A DNA stretch of 60,644 bases, taken from NCBI RefSeq assembly GCF_003326475.1, contig NZ_JPWA01000029.1, positions 1 to 60,644 on the forward strand. Direction: 5' to 3'. A program made the position numbers and the translations under genes. The notes below the pieces were generated by a model. The model searched no databases, was not told the DNA's origin, and was given only the letters and a program-made list of their open reading frames with translations. Below, piece by piece: positions 26,216 to 35,825 of the stretch. Numbering within the stretch: the stretch's first letter is position 1; each line of letters opens with the position of its first letter. The DNA comes from Thalassospira xianhensis MCCC 1A02616 (GTDB lineage: Bacteria > Pseudomonadota > Alphaproteobacteria > Rhodospirillales > Thalassospiraceae).

Positions 26216-28273
26216 ATGTCGATGGAAAATCAACGCAGTGCAGCAAAGTCGGAACGCGATCGCCCGTGGCTGATCCGGACTTATGCCGGGCACAGTTCGG
26301 CCAGTGCATCGAACGCGCTGTATCGCCAGAACCTGGCAAAGGGGCAGACGGGACTGTCGGTCGCGTTCGATCTGCCGACCCAGACCGGTTACGATTCGGA
26401 CCATGTTCTGGCGCGCGGCGAGGTCGGCAAGGTCGGCGTGCCGGTATCGCATCTGGGCGATATGATGACCCTGTTTGACGGTATTCCGCTTGATCAGATG
26501 AACACATCCATGACGATCAACGCGCCGGCGGCATGGTTGCTGTCGTTATATATTGCCGTTGCCGAAAAGCAGGGAACGCCGCGCGACAGCCTGCAGGGGA
26601 CGACCCAGAACGACATCATCAAGGAATATCTGTCACGCGGGACCTATATCTTTCCGCCGGCACCCAGCCTGAAACTGATTACCGATGTTGCGGCCTTTAC
26701 CTATCGCGAGGTCCCGAAATGGAACCCGATGAATGTGTGCTCCTACCATTTGCAGGAAGCCGGGGCGACGGCTGAACAGGAACTGGCCTATGCGCTGGCG
26801 ACCGCGATTGCCGTGCTTGATGCGGTCAAGGCATCCGGTCAGGTGCCCGAAGAAGATTTTGCCAAGGTTGTCGGGCGCATTTCATTTTTCGTGAATGCCG
26901 GCATCCGGTTCGTGACCGAGATCTGCAAGATGCGGGCATTTTGCGAATTGTGGGATGAAATCACGCGGGATCGTTACGGCATCGCTGACGAAAAATATCG
27001 CCGGTTCCGCTATGGCGTGCAGGTCAACTCGCTTGGCCTGACCGAACAGCAACCCGAAAACAATGTGTATCGCATCCTGATCGAAATGCTCGCCGTGGTG
27101 CTGTCGAAAAATGCCCGGGCGCGTGCCGTGCAGCTTCCTGCGTGGAACGAGGCCCTTGGTCTGCCGCGCCCGTGGGATCAGCAATGGTCGCTGCGTTTGC
27201 AACAGATCATGGCCTATGAAACCGACCTTCTGGAATATGACGACCTGTTTGACGGCAACCCGGCGATTGAACGCAAGGTCGGATTGCTTAAGGAAGGGGC
27301 GCGTGCGGAACTGGCGAAAATCGATGAGATGGGCGGAGCGATTACGGCGGTGGATCGCGGCTATATGAAACAGGAACTGGTGCGGTCCAATGCGCGCCGT
27401 CTGGCCGATATCGAAACCGGGCTGACCAAGGTGATTGGTGTGAATGCCTATACCGAAACCGAGCCATCGCCTTTGACATCGGGTGAAAAATCGATCCTGA
27501 CGGTCGATGACATGGCCGAACAGGAACAGATCGAAAAACTGAAAGAATGGCGGTCCGGCCGGGATCAGGCCGCGGTTGCCAAAAGCCTTGCCGATCTTGA
27601 AGCTGCCGCCCGTGAAGACCGCAATATCATGGAAAGTTCGATTGCCTGTGCCCATGCCGGGGTCACGACCGGGGAATGGTCCGAAACGCTGCGTCAGGTG
27701 TTTGGTGAATATCGCGCGCCGACCGGCATCACATCAATGATTGTGACCGGCGACGAAGAAGACATCAAAAAATTGCGCAGTCGTGTGGATGAAGTTTCCG
27801 AGAAGCTTGGCGAACGCATGAAGATGCTGGTTGGCAAGCCGGGGCTGGATGGTCATTCCAACGGGGCCGAACAGATTGCGGTCAAGGCGGGCGATGCCGG
27901 GATCGACGTGCTTTATGATGGCATTCGCTGGACGCCCGATGAACTGGTGCGCAATGCGATTGACGAAGGCGCGCATGTGATCGGGCTTTCGATCCTGTCA
28001 GGGTCGCATGTGCCACTGGTGCGCGAGGTTGTGAATGGACTGCGCGCCCACGGGGCGGGGCATATCCCCGTCGTTGTTGGCGGCATCATCCCGGATGCGG
28101 ATATGCTTGTTCTGCGTCAGATGGGGGTATCGGCGGTCTATACGCCCAAGGATTACCAACTGGTCCGTGTGATTTCGGAAATTGTCGATCTGGTGGATCG
28201 CAAATCAACCGAACATCCGGCGCCGCGTAATGCCGGGGGCAAATCGGAAGGGGCCGGAACGGCGATCTATTGA
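26216..28273 (+). CDS. ecm: Ethylmalonyl-CoA mutase (B12-dependent)
   Basis: Converts ethylmalonyl-CoA to methylsuccinyl-CoA. The 685-residue protein joins a catalytic barrel (about 1-520, with AFDLPTQTGYDSDH, TTQNDIIKEY and NVCSYHLQEAGA) to a C-terminal cobalamin-binding domain containing the base-off motif GLDGHSNG and a GGxIPDAD-like stretch. Single-chain architecture near 660-690 residues fits Ecm better than the two-subunit methylmalonyl-CoA mutase. The facing ccr and mcd support this over a generic methylmalonyl-CoA mutase. GAGG lies 6 nt before the ATG. Its cofactor could come from the adenosyltransferase at 9727-10299. Confidence 0.93.
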   Translation: MSMENQRSAAKSERDRPWLIRTYAGHSSASASNALYRQNLAKGQTGLSVAFDLPTQTGYDSDHVLARGEVGKVGVPVSHLGDMMTLFDGIPLDQMNTSMTINAPAAWLLSLYIAVAEKQGTPRDSLQGTTQNDIIKEYLSRGTYIFPPAPSLKLITDVAAFTYREVPKWNPMNVCSYHLQEAGATAEQELAYALATAIAVLDAVKASGQVPEEDFAKVVGRISFFVNAGIRFVTEICKMRAFCELWDEITRDRYGIADEKYRRFRYGVQVNSLGLTEQQPENNVYRILIEMLAVVLSKNARARAVQLPAWNEALGLPRPWDQQWSLRLQQIMAYETDLLEYDDLFDGNPAIERKVGLLKEGARAELAKIDEMGGAITAVDRGYMKQELVRSNARRLADIETGLTKVIGVNAYTETEPSPLTSGEKSILTVDDMAEQEQIEKLKEWRSGRDQAAVAKSLADLEAAAREDRNIMESSIACAHAGVTTGEWSETLRQVFGEYRAPTGITSMIVTGDEEDIKKLRSRVDEVSEKLGERMKMLVGKPGLDGHSNGAEQIAVKAGDAGIDVLYDGIRWTPDELVRNAIDEGAHVIGLSILSGSHVPLVREVVNGLRAHGAGHIPVVVGGIIPDADMLVLRQMGVSAVYTPKDYQLVRVISEIVDLVDRKSTEHPAPRNAGGKSEGAGTAIY

Positions 28274-28290
28274 TTGTGGCGGGTTCCGTT

Positions 28291-28914
28291 TCAGGCTTCG
28301 ACCGATGAGGTGGTGCTGATCAGGACGGGCCAGGTTGCCATGGCGGCCTCGGCAACGGCGATCAGTTCGTCACGCGTCGCGCCATCGCGGGCCTGGATTG
28401 ACATGCCATGCTGCACGGTTGCGTAATAGTTCGCCATTTTATCGATATTCGTCCCGCGCGGGATGTCGCCGCGATCCAAGCCTGCTTCATACAGGTTTTT
28501 CAGGATTTCTGTCACCTGGCGGCGATGACCGCGCAGGGTCTGATTGACCGTCGTATGGTTTGATTCCGCCTGTGGTGCCGCCAGAACAACCAGGCAGCCA
28601 TGCGGCGTATCGTCGCGGGTAAAGGCATGGGCGGACGCGATCAGCACATGACGGGTCGCCTCGCTTGCCAGTTTGAAGCGTTCCAGATTTTCCCAGATCG
28701 ATGCACCATGATGTTTGGTGTAATGCGTGATGACTTCGTCAAACAGCGTTTCCTTGCTGCCAAAGGCGGCATAGATGCTGGGTGGGCTCAGTGCCATGGC
28801 CGCACTCAGGTCCGCCATGGACGTGTTGTCATATCCCCGTTCCCAGAACAGGGCCAGGGCGTTGTTCAAGGCGTTGTCCCGGTCGAATGCACGTGGTCTT
28901 CCGCGTGGCGCCAT
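28291..28914 (-). CDS. TetR/AcrR family repressor
   Basis: A 207-residue regulator with a TetR helix-turn-helix at the N-terminus (MADLSAAMALSPPSIYAAFGSKETLFDEV, here cited as LSPPSIYAAFGSKE) and a helical ligand-binding half that includes a cysteine in HGCLVVLAAP. It diverges from a short-chain dehydrogenase gene. Two 22-bp imperfect palindromes lie between them, so it probably represses both itself and the dehydrogenase until an inducer, likely the dehydrogenase substrate or a related xenobiotic, binds. Confidence 0.9.
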   Translation of the reverse strand: MAPRGRPRAFDRDNALNNALALFWERGYDNTSMADLSAAMALSPPSIYAAFGSKETLFDEVITHYTKHHGASIWENLERFKLASEATRHVLIASAHAFTRDDTPHGCLVVLAAPQAESNHTTVNQTLRGHRRQVTEILKNLYEAGLDRGDIPRGTNIDKMANYYATVQHGMSIQARDGATRDELIAVAEAAMATWPVLISTTSSVEA

Positions 28915-28929
28915 CTTCTGCTCATCTAA

Positions 28930-28951
28930 TTATATAACGATCACTAAATAA
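28930..28951. promoter_or_regulatory. TetR operator 1
   Basis: A 22-bp imperfect palindrome centred on GATCA, with outer arms TTATATA and TAAATAA. It matches operator 2 (28986-29007) at 18 of 22 positions. It lies 15 bp upstream of the repressor start codon. Confidence 0.75.
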
Positions 28952-28985
28952 ATCACTTGACGGAAAAATGCAAGCCTGTCACCAA

Positions 28986-29007
28986 TTATGTAGTGATCAT
29001 TACATAA
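28986..29007. promoter_or_regulatory. TetR operator 2
   Basis: A 22-bp near-perfect palindrome with arms TTATGTA and TACATAA around GTGATCAT. Its centre is 56 bp from that of operator 1. It lies 12 bp upstream of the dehydrogenase start, where a bound repressor would block transcription. Confidence 0.78.
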
Positions 29008-29019
29008 ATGGAGTTCATC

Positions 29020-29760
29020 ATGCAGAACCTTGCAGGCAAGGTCGCATTCGTTACCGGCGGCAGCCGTGGAATCGGTGCCGCCATTGCAAAACGTCTGGCG
29101 CGTGAAGGTGCCAAAGTTGCCTTCAGCTATGTCAGCACGCCGGACCGGGCCCGTGACGTCGCCGGTGAAATCGAAGCAGCAGGCGGCGTGGCATTGGCGA
29201 TTAAGGCCGACAACCGCAAAGCACAGGAAATCGAGACGGCGATCAACGAGGTGGCCGCGAAATTCGGCAAGATCGATATTCTGGTCAATAATGCCGGGAT
29301 TATCGAAATGGGACCGGTCGGTGAATTAAGCATCGAGCAGTTCGACCGGACGGTCGATGTCAATGTCCGTGCTGTCTTTGTCGCGACCAAGGCGGTTCTG
29401 GCGCATATGCCCGATGGCGGGCGGATCATTACGACCGGCAGCAACCTTGCGCACCAGGTGCCATGGCCGGGCTTAAGCCTTTATGCCCTGTCAAAATCGG
29501 CCCTGATTGGCTTTACCCGTGGGGCGGCCCGTGATTTGGGGCCGCGCAAGATTACCGTCAATGTCGTTCACCCCGGACCAACCGAAACAGACATGAACCC
29601 GGCAGAAGGCGACATCGCCGATGCCGCACGCAGCGTCATGGCCATCCCTGATTACAGCGATGCCAATGATACAGCCGGGCTTGTCGCATGGCTTGCCGGG
29701 CCGGAGGCCAAGGTTGTGACCGGTTCGGAATTTACGGTCGATAGCGGGATGAATGCGTAA
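29020..29760 (+). CDS. Short-chain dehydrogenase/reductase
   Basis: A 246-residue classical SDR oxidoreductase. It has the cofactor loop TGGSRGIGAA, the structural NNAG motif (LVNNAGI), the catalytic serine near TTGSNLA and YALSK with catalytic tyrosine and lysine. The residues after the second strand favour NADP(H), but this is a guess. I chose ATG 29020, with GGAG 6 nt upstream; an ATG at 29008 overlaps that site. The substrate is not predictable. The two TetR operators indicate inducible expression. Confidence 0.9.
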   Translation: MQNLAGKVAFVTGGSRGIGAAIAKRLAREGAKVAFSYVSTPDRARDVAGEIEAAGGVALAIKADNRKAQEIETAINEVAAKFGKIDILVNNAGIIEMGPVGELSIEQFDRTVDVNVRAVFVATKAVLAHMPDGGRIITTGSNLAHQVPWPGLSLYALSKSALIGFTRGAARDLGPRKITVNVVHPGPTETDMNPAEGDIADAARSVMAIPDYSDANDTAGLVAWLAGPEAKVVTGSEFTVDSGMNA

Positions 29761-29813
29761 CGGAAACGGGGTTTCTGTTAAAGGCGAAATAACGTTGCCG
29801 GTGGGCAGGCTAG

Positions 29814-30488
29814 TCAGTCCACCGACAATGCCAGTATCTGGCTGATCTGCGTCAGCGGACGGCCGGTTTCGCCGTGCCAGTGGTTAATCGCGTCCTGAAC
29901 AGCGGCAAAATCCTTGCCCGATGATGGCATTTTCGAAACCACGCCTTCACGGCCCAGGGCCTTGATCACGTCGTTGGAAAAGACCAGCGTATCGACCCCC
30001 ATCCGGCGCAGGAACATCTGCCCGGTTTTGCCGCCAAGGCGCGATCCGCCTTTTTGAACGATGCGCAGATTGTTGCAATAATCGGCAATCTGCCAATCGG
30101 CAAACCATGTGCCGACGGTGCCGTGCCTGTCTTCGATCTGGCACAGGAAATGGGCATTGGGGCCAACGGATCTGATTTTGGGCGCATGGGCGACAAGCCC
30201 GTCGGTCGCCATCAGGCGATCAATGTCCTCGTCATGCATCATCGACCAGCGGCTGATATCGAACCCGTCATAGGCGGCTTCGAAGTTCGGCCATTTGTTT
30301 TCAATCACCTTCCAGCTAAACCCTGCCTGAAACACACACATCGTCATGACCGAAAGCCATCGGTCCGACGGGATTTTACGGATTTCATCGGGGGTTTTGG
30401 GGGTGATCAGTCGGGCGTCAATGGCATCCATGCCACCCTTGAGGGCGGCGGTTTCAGTGATGATGTCGGTGAATGAACGCAACGCCAT
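29814..30488 (-). CDS. DNA-3-methyladenine glycosylase I-like protein (Tag family), divergent
   Basis: The 224-residue protein resembles Tag, which removes 3-methyladenine from DNA: QAGFSWKVIENKWPNFEAAY matches the QAGLSW segment, and GVDTLVFSNDVIKALGREG a later helix. It lacks the N-terminal RCxW zinc motif of E. coli Tag, and by eye the position of catalytic-pocket Glu38 (LEGQQAG) is occupied by cysteine (MCVFQAG). It may act on another lesion or not be a glycosylase. It is 39 bp downstream of the GGDEF/EAL gene on the same strand. Confidence 0.75.
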   Translation of the reverse strand: MALRSFTDIITETAALKGGMDAIDARLITPKTPDEIRKIPSDRWLSVMTMCVFQAGFSWKVIENKWPNFEAAYDGFDISRWSMMHDEDIDRLMATDGLVAHAPKIRSVGPNAHFLCQIEDRHGTVGTWFADWQIADYCNNLRIVQKGGSRLGGKTGQMFLRRMGVDTLVFSNDVIKALGREGVVSKMPSSGKDFAAVQDAINHWHGETGRPLTQISQILALSVD

Positions 30489-30527
30489 GTTGTCGCAATC
30501 CCTGTTGCCTGAACCCTTAAAGCCCGA

Positions 30528-32927
30528 TCAGTTCTTGACTGCAATCCGTGCTGTTTGGCGGCTGTGGCGTTCAAGAACCCAGTTTTCAAAGGTTACGGCA
30601 GGTAACGGTTTGGCAAACAGGAAGCCCTGAATGAAGTCGCATCCCTTGTCACGCAGATATTCGTGCTGTTCGACTTCTTCCACACCTTCGGCGACGACTT
30701 CAAGATTAAGGCTGTGACCCAGACCGATGACCGCATCGACAATCGCCTTGTCATCCATATCGACATGGATGTCGTTGACAAATGACCGGTCGATCTTGAT
30801 CGATGAAACCGGGAAACGTTTCAGATAGTTCAGCGATGAATAACCGGTGCCGAAATCGTCAATCGCGATCCGTACGCCAAGCGCCTTAAGCTCGTTCAAG
30901 GTCGAAACGGCTTTTTCCGGGTTGTTCATCAGGATCGATTCCGTGATTTCCAGTTCCAGCGTGCCATCGGGCAGGCGGGTCTGATCCATGATCTGGGTGA
31001 CGGAACTGACCAGTTCGGCATCCTGGAACTGTGCCGGTGACAGGTTTACCGCAATCCGAAGGCCCGGCAAGGTGGTTTCACGCCAGATTTGCGTCTGTTT
31101 GCAGGCCTTGTTCAGAACCCACGCACCCAAACGGTTGATCAGGCCGCATTCCTCGGCCACCGAAATGAATTCGCCCGGCAGGATCATACCGCGATCCGGG
31201 TGGTGCCAGCGCACCAGTGCCTCGGCCCCGACGACCTTTTCGGTGCGGCAATCGATTTTCGGCTGATAGTAAAGTTCGAGCTGATCATATTCGAGCGCGT
31301 TGCGCAGATCTTCTTCGATCGTTTTGCGTTCCTTGACCCGTTCATGCATCGACGGCAGGAAGAAGCGATAATTGTTGCGGCCTTCGGCCTTGGCAGCATA
31401 CATCGCCATATCGGCGTTTTTGACCAGCTGTTCGGGGTTTTCGCCGTCTTCCGGGAACAGGGTGATGCCGACACTGGCGGTCGAATGCAGGCGGATGCCA
31501 CGGCAATCGAACGGTTGGGACAGTTCATCAATGATGCGCTGGGCAAGGGCGATGGTGTCTTCGATATTCTGAACGTCGGTCTGGATGATGGCGAATTCAT
31601 CACCGCCAAGACGGGCGGCGGTATCGGAATCGCGGATGATCCGCGACAGGCGCTGCCCCATTTCCTGGATCATCAGATCGCCGACATCATGACCAAAGTG
31701 ATCGTTGATGTCCTTGAACCGGTCAAGGTCGACAAACAGGACCGTGACCCCGCGCTGGAACCGGCGGGCGGACAGCAATGCCTGACGCAGACGGTCAAGG
31801 AACAGGGTGCGGTTCGGCAGGCTGGTCAGCACGTCATGCACGGCGAGATGGCGCATGCGGGCTTCGGTCTGTTTGCGTTCGGTAATGTCGGTATAGGTTG
31901 CAACATAACCGCCGCCGGGCATCGGGTTATGATCGACCTGAACCACACGGCCATTCGGGCGGGTGCGTTCCATGCGATAGGGTTCGCGACGGCGTGCAAT
32001 CGCAACGCGGTCGGAAATCAGGGCCTGAATGCTGACATCACCATATTCGCCGCGTTCGGCGTTATAGCGCAGGATATCGGAAAGCGGCGTGCCTTCCTTG
32101 ACCAGATCGCGCGGCAGGTTCAGCAATTCGATATAGCGTTCGTTCCAGACCATCAGGTTCAGGTCCTGATCGAACAGGCATATCCCCTGGCCGATATTGT
32201 GAAGGGTGGCTTCGAGAAGGGCCTGTTTGCGCTGGGCTTCTTCCTGTGCCTGCCCCTGCAGGGCGACCATTTCGTTATATTCGCGGATCAGAAGGCCAAG
32301 TTCGTCCGAACTGTTCCATTCCACGGGGCGGCGGAGCCGGCCATGTTTGGTCATGCGGATGGAATGCAAAAGCCGGTTTAGCGGTTCCTTGATCGAACGC
32401 TTGTTCGCGATCAGGAGGCTTGCGGCGACAACCGCAATCAGCAGGCCGAACAGGATCATGTCGATCACGATCCGGCGGAACAACAGATCCTGAACGCGGG
32501 CTTCTGTGAAGAAGATCACAAGTTCGCCGACATCATGGCGCACATTGTTGCGTTCAAAAAACACGCGACGCGACAGGCGCAGGGTGTCTTTCAGTTCGGA
32601 CTGGGATACGCCGGTATGGGCAAATTCGGTGCCATCAGCCCCCAATGCCTGCACCGCGACGATATCGCGATCGCGGCTCATGGCGTTCAGGGCTGATTCA
32701 ATATTATCGACATCCAGATACCAGAAAGGTGTTGCCAGAACGCGAGCATTGATATCGGCCGTCTGTTCGATTTTTTCCGTCAGATCGTCGCGCAGCACAG
32801 TGTAACTGACGTATCCGAAGACAACGAACAGGGCGAGGGAGAACAAGGAAACCAGCGGCAGCGCGATAAAAAGCAATCGGCTGCTAAGCGACTTCCGTTG
32901 TAAAAAGCCGTACGATCCGCGCGACAA
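30528..32927 (-). CDS. Membrane-bound GGDEF/EAL c-di-GMP protein with HAMP and PAS
   Basis: A 799-residue signalling protein. Two transmembrane helices (about 17-42 and 155-175) enclose a periplasmic sensor region; HAMP (about 176-230), PAS (about 240-355, ending YTDITERK), GGDEF (about 365-525) and EAL (about 540-785) domains follow. The active-site motifs LGGDEFAII and EALVRW, and the DDFGTGYSSL loop, are intact, so both cyclase and phosphodiesterase activity are possible. It may set the c-di-GMP level read by the PilZ-containing chemoreceptor, but no direct link is shown. Confidence 0.93.
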   Translation of the reverse strand: MSRGSYGFLQRKSLSSRLLFIALPLVSLFSLALFVVFGYVSYTVLRDDLTEKIEQTADINARVLATPFWYLDVDNIESALNAMSRDRDIVAVQALGADGTEFAHTGVSQSELKDTLRLSRRVFFERNNVRHDVGELVIFFTEARVQDLLFRRIVIDMILFGLLIAVVAASLLIANKRSIKEPLNRLLHSIRMTKHGRLRRPVEWNSSDELGLLIREYNEMVALQGQAQEEAQRKQALLEATLHNIGQGICLFDQDLNLMVWNERYIELLNLPRDLVKEGTPLSDILRYNAERGEYGDVSIQALISDRVAIARRREPYRMERTRPNGRVVQVDHNPMPGGGYVATYTDITERKQTEARMRHLAVHDVLTSLPNRTLFLDRLRQALLSARRFQRGVTVLFVDLDRFKDINDHFGHDVGDLMIQEMGQRLSRIIRDSDTAARLGGDEFAIIQTDVQNIEDTIALAQRIIDELSQPFDCRGIRLHSTASVGITLFPEDGENPEQLVKNADMAMYAAKAEGRNNYRFFLPSMHERVKERKTIEEDLRNALEYDQLELYYQPKIDCRTEKVVGAEALVRWHHPDRGMILPGEFISVAEECGLINRLGAWVLNKACKQTQIWRETTLPGLRIAVNLSPAQFQDAELVSSVTQIMDQTRLPDGTLELEITESILMNNPEKAVSTLNELKALGVRIAIDDFGTGYSSLNYLKRFPVSSIKIDRSFVNDIHVDMDDKAIVDAVIGLGHSLNLEVVAEGVEEVEQHEYLRDKGCDFIQGFLFAKPLPAVTFENWVLERHSRQTARIAVKN

Positions 32928-33144
32928 GCGTATTTCTCCTCGGCACCCACTATCGACTAGTTAATGGCAACCATACTCGACCTTCGGGTGGGCTCCAATA
33001 CCCCTAAGACTGTCCTTACTCAATCTGGAAGTCAGCCCAAAAGCAAGTTTGATTTCATTTTTTTCATATAGCGTTCAGAAAAACTGTCCCGATCCATCTA
33101 TTTTGGATCGAAGTCCAGCAGCTTCAAGCACTTGTCGGAGAAGT

Positions 33145-33588
33145 TTATTTTGGCACGGCCTGTCGTGCGAGCTCGTCACACCGCTCGTTTTCGGGGTGCC
33201 CGGCATGTCCTTTGACCCAGTGCCATTCAACTTTATGAGGTTTCAGGGCATCCAGAAGCCTTTGCCATAGCTCGACATTTTTGACCGGTTTCTTGTCAGC
33301 GGTCTTCCATCCGCGTTTTTGCCATCCCCAAATCCACTTGGTAATTCCGTCCCGGACATAACTGCTGTCGGTATAAATGTCGACGATGCAGGGGCGTTTC
33401 AATGCTTCAAGTGCACTGATCGCTGCCATCATTTCCATACGGTTGTTGGTGGTTTCGGGATCACCGCCCGACATTTCCTTTTCCACCCCGCGAAATCGCA
33501 GGATTGCGCCCCAGCCACCGGGGCCGGGATTGCCGCTGCACGCGCCGTCTGTGTAAATCTCGACGCGGTTGTCTTCGGTTGCCGCCAT
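33145..33588 (-). CDS. rnhA: Ribonuclease HI
   Basis: Cleaves RNA in RNA-DNA hybrids, for example R-loops and primers. The 147-residue protein keeps the acidic catalytic residues: Asp in [12 protein letters not shown], Glu in NNRMEMMA, Asp in YTDSSYV, and the later His/Asp in [17 protein letters not shown]. It starts 6 bp after thrB in the common alphaproteobacterial run ispH-thrB-rnhA, suggesting one transcript. Confidence 0.96.
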   Translation of the reverse strand: MAATEDNRVEIYTDGACSGNPGPGGWGAILRFRGVEKEMSGGDPETTNNRMEMMAAISALEALKRPCIVDIYTDSSYVRDGITKWIWGWQKRGWKTADKKPVKNVELWQRLLDALKPHKVEWHWVKGHAGHPENERCDELARQAVPK

Positions 33589-33594
33589 TAGATC

Positions 33595-34569
33595 CTATTC
33601 CTCGCCCAGGCCATAGGCGCCGGCACTGTCGATGCGCTGATGGAAACGCAGTTTATTGATGTATTCGCGCGGATTTTTCGGTGTGACCAGCGCATCCTTG
33701 GGCGTGTTGATCCAGTCATACAGACGGGTCAGCAGGAACCGCAAAGACGCCCCGCGCGCAAGGATCGGAAGGGCTGCCAGTTCGTCATCGGACAATGCGC
33801 GCACCTTGCCGTAGCTTGACAGAAGGTTGCGCGCCTTGGTGACGTTGAAGCTGTTATCAGGTTCGAAACACCATGCATTCATGCAGATCGCAATGTCATA
33901 GGCCAGCAGATCATTGCACGCGAAATAGAAATCGATCAGGCCCGATACGTCATCCTTGCCCGGGAAGAAAAACACGTTATCGGGGAACAGATCGGCATGG
34001 ATCACGCCTGCGGGCAATTGATGGGGCCAGTTGGCTTCAAGAAAAACCAGTTCATCCTCGATCAGTTTTTCAAGGCCGGGCTGAACGCCGTTAGCATCGG
34101 CACGGCAGCTTTCAAACAGCGGTCGCCAGCCCTTCACACTTAGCGCATTGCCAAGATACATCTCGAAATCCTGCCCGGCGGTGTGCAGTTGCGCCAGTGC
34201 CGCACCAAGACCCGTGCAGTGATGGGGCATGATCCGGCGCGGCGACATGCCGTTCAGGAAGGATGTGATGGCGGCCGGACGTCCGCAAAGGCGACGCAAT
34301 GCAACCCCGTCCCTGCCGTGGATCGGCGTCGGGCAGTTCAGCCCCTTGGCCGACAGATGATCCATCAGGCCGAGATAAAACGGCAGATCATCGGGGTTCA
34401 CACGCTTTTCATACAGGGTCAGGATGAAGGATGCCTGATCGGTCTGAAGCAGGAAGTTGGTGTTTTCGACACCTTCGGCGATGCCTTTGAACGAAATCAC
34501 ATTGCCGATATCGTATTCGGCAACAAAACGGGCGATGTCTTCGTCAGAAACGTCGGTATAGACGGCCAT
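33595..34569 (-). CDS. thrB: Homoserine kinase, aminoglycoside-phosphotransferase type
   Basis: Phosphorylates homoserine for threonine synthesis, providing the substrate of the threonine synthase at 57456. The 324-residue protein belongs to the choline/aminoglycoside kinase fold, not the GHMP fold of the E. coli enzyme: GVENTNFLLQT (nucleotide loop), GVIHADLFPDNVFF (catalytic loop) and GLIDFYFACNDLLAYD (metal binding). It sits between ispH (32 bp gap) and rnhA (6 bp gap). Confidence 0.94.
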   Translation of the reverse strand: MAVYTDVSDEDIARFVAEYDIGNVISFKGIAEGVENTNFLLQTDQASFILTLYEKRVNPDDLPFYLGLMDHLSAKGLNCPTPIHGRDGVALRRLCGRPAAITSFLNGMSPRRIMPHHCTGLGAALAQLHTAGQDFEMYLGNALSVKGWRPLFESCRADANGVQPGLEKLIEDELVFLEANWPHQLPAGVIHADLFPDNVFFFPGKDDVSGLIDFYFACNDLLAYDIAICMNAWCFEPDNSFNVTKARNLLSSYGKVRALSDDELAALPILARGASLRFLLTRLYDWINTPKDALVTPKNPREYINKLRFHQRIDSAGAYGLGEE

Positions 34570-34601
34570 GTGATGTCCGGATTTCCTGGATCAGAGCTGG
34601 G

Positions 34602-35549
34602 TTAGCTGGCAAGCTGTCGGGGCAGCTTGAAGGTGACGTTTTCGTTGGTCAAAGTCAGGGTTTCGACCGTGACGTTATAACGTTCACGGCAGGCATCAAT
34701 GACTTCCTCGACCAGAATTTCCGGGGCGGATGCGCCAGCGGTAATGCCAAGCGTCGAAATGCCGTCAAGCTTGGACCAGTCGATATCCTTGGCGCGTTCG
34801 ACCAGAACCGAACGGTCACATCCTTCGCGTTTGGCAACTTCGACCAGACGGTTCGAGTTTGACGAGTTTGGCGCGCCCAGCACCAGAATGGCATCGGCAT
34901 CGGTTGCGATCAGTTTCACCGCGTGCTGGCGGTTGGTGGTCGCATAGCAGATGTCTTCTTTTTTCGGGACCTCGATCGCGGGGAAGCGGCTTTGCAGGAT
35001 CGAGATGATCTTGGCCGTGTCGTCCAGCGACAGGGTGGTCTGGGTCACAAAGGCAAGGTTTTCCGGGTTTTCGACCTGAAGGTTTTCGGCATCCTGTTCC
35101 GTTTCGATCAGGGTCATGCTGCCCGGTGGCAACTGCCCCATGGTGCCGATGACTTCGGGGTGGCCAGCATGGCCGATCAGAAGGATATGCTTGCCATCCG
35201 CGTGGTGGCGTTCCGCACCACGATGGACCTTGGAGACCAGCGGGCAGGTGGCATCAAGATATTCAAGCTGGCGGCTTTCGGCGGCTTCGGGGACCGATTT
35301 CGGTACCCCGTGCGCGGAAAAGATCACCGGAACCCCGTCCGGGACGCTATCAAGTTCATCGACAAAAACAGCCCCCATATCGCGCAGGCGGTCGACCACA
35401 AATTTGTTGTGGACGATTTCGTGGCGGACATAGACCGGCGCGCCGTACTTCACCAGCGCCTTTTCGACGATCTCGATCGCGCGATCCACCCCGGCACAGA
35501 AACCGCGCGGGTTGGCAAGAATGATCCGAAGGTCGGCTTTGTCAGACAT
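34602..35549 (-). CDS. ispH: 4-hydroxy-3-methylbut-2-enyl diphosphate reductase
   Basis: The last enzyme of the MEP pathway, giving IPP and DMAPP. The 315-residue protein has the three cysteines of the [4Fe-4S] cluster: [25 protein letters not shown] and [11 protein letters not shown], plus the substrate motif GAPNSSNS and the TAGASAPE loop. I chose ATG 35549 (MSDKADLR) from family length. Two in-frame ATGs lie up to 33 nt further upstream and none has a strong ribosome-binding site, so the start is uncertain. It is first in ispH-thrB-rnhA. Confidence 0.95.
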   Translation of the reverse strand: MSDKADLRIILANPRGFCAGVDRAIEIVEKALVKYGAPVYVRHEIVHNKFVVDRLRDMGAVFVDELDSVPDGVPVIFSAHGVPKSVPEAAESRQLEYLDATCPLVSKVHRGAERHHADGKHILLIGHAGHPEVIGTMGQLPPGSMTLIETEQDAENLQVENPENLAFVTQTTLSLDDTAKIISILQSRFPAIEVPKKEDICYATTNRQHAVKLIATDADAILVLGAPNSSNSNRLVEVAKREGCDRSVLVERAKDIDWSKLDGISTLGITAGASAPEILVEEVIDACRERYNVTVETLTLTNENVTFKLPRQLAS

Positions 35550-35825
35550 GATACGGGTCCGAATGTTCATGATGCGCGCCATGCAATGGCACGGTTATTC
35601 AAATGTCTTCGTTACATAACCCGCCAGCACCGCACACGCAATGACAGACACCGTGTAAAACCGTGTAAAGATGCGTGTTCAGGTATGTTTGGCGATGTAA
35701 TTGTTGCGCATACCGTGATTTGAAACGGAAGCGGGTTGTGTCGCCATATCGGAGCGAATAGACTGCGCGCGGCTGTGCCCGGATCGGGCATGACAGCGAA
35801 TTTGACCAGTTCTATAGAGGCTTGG

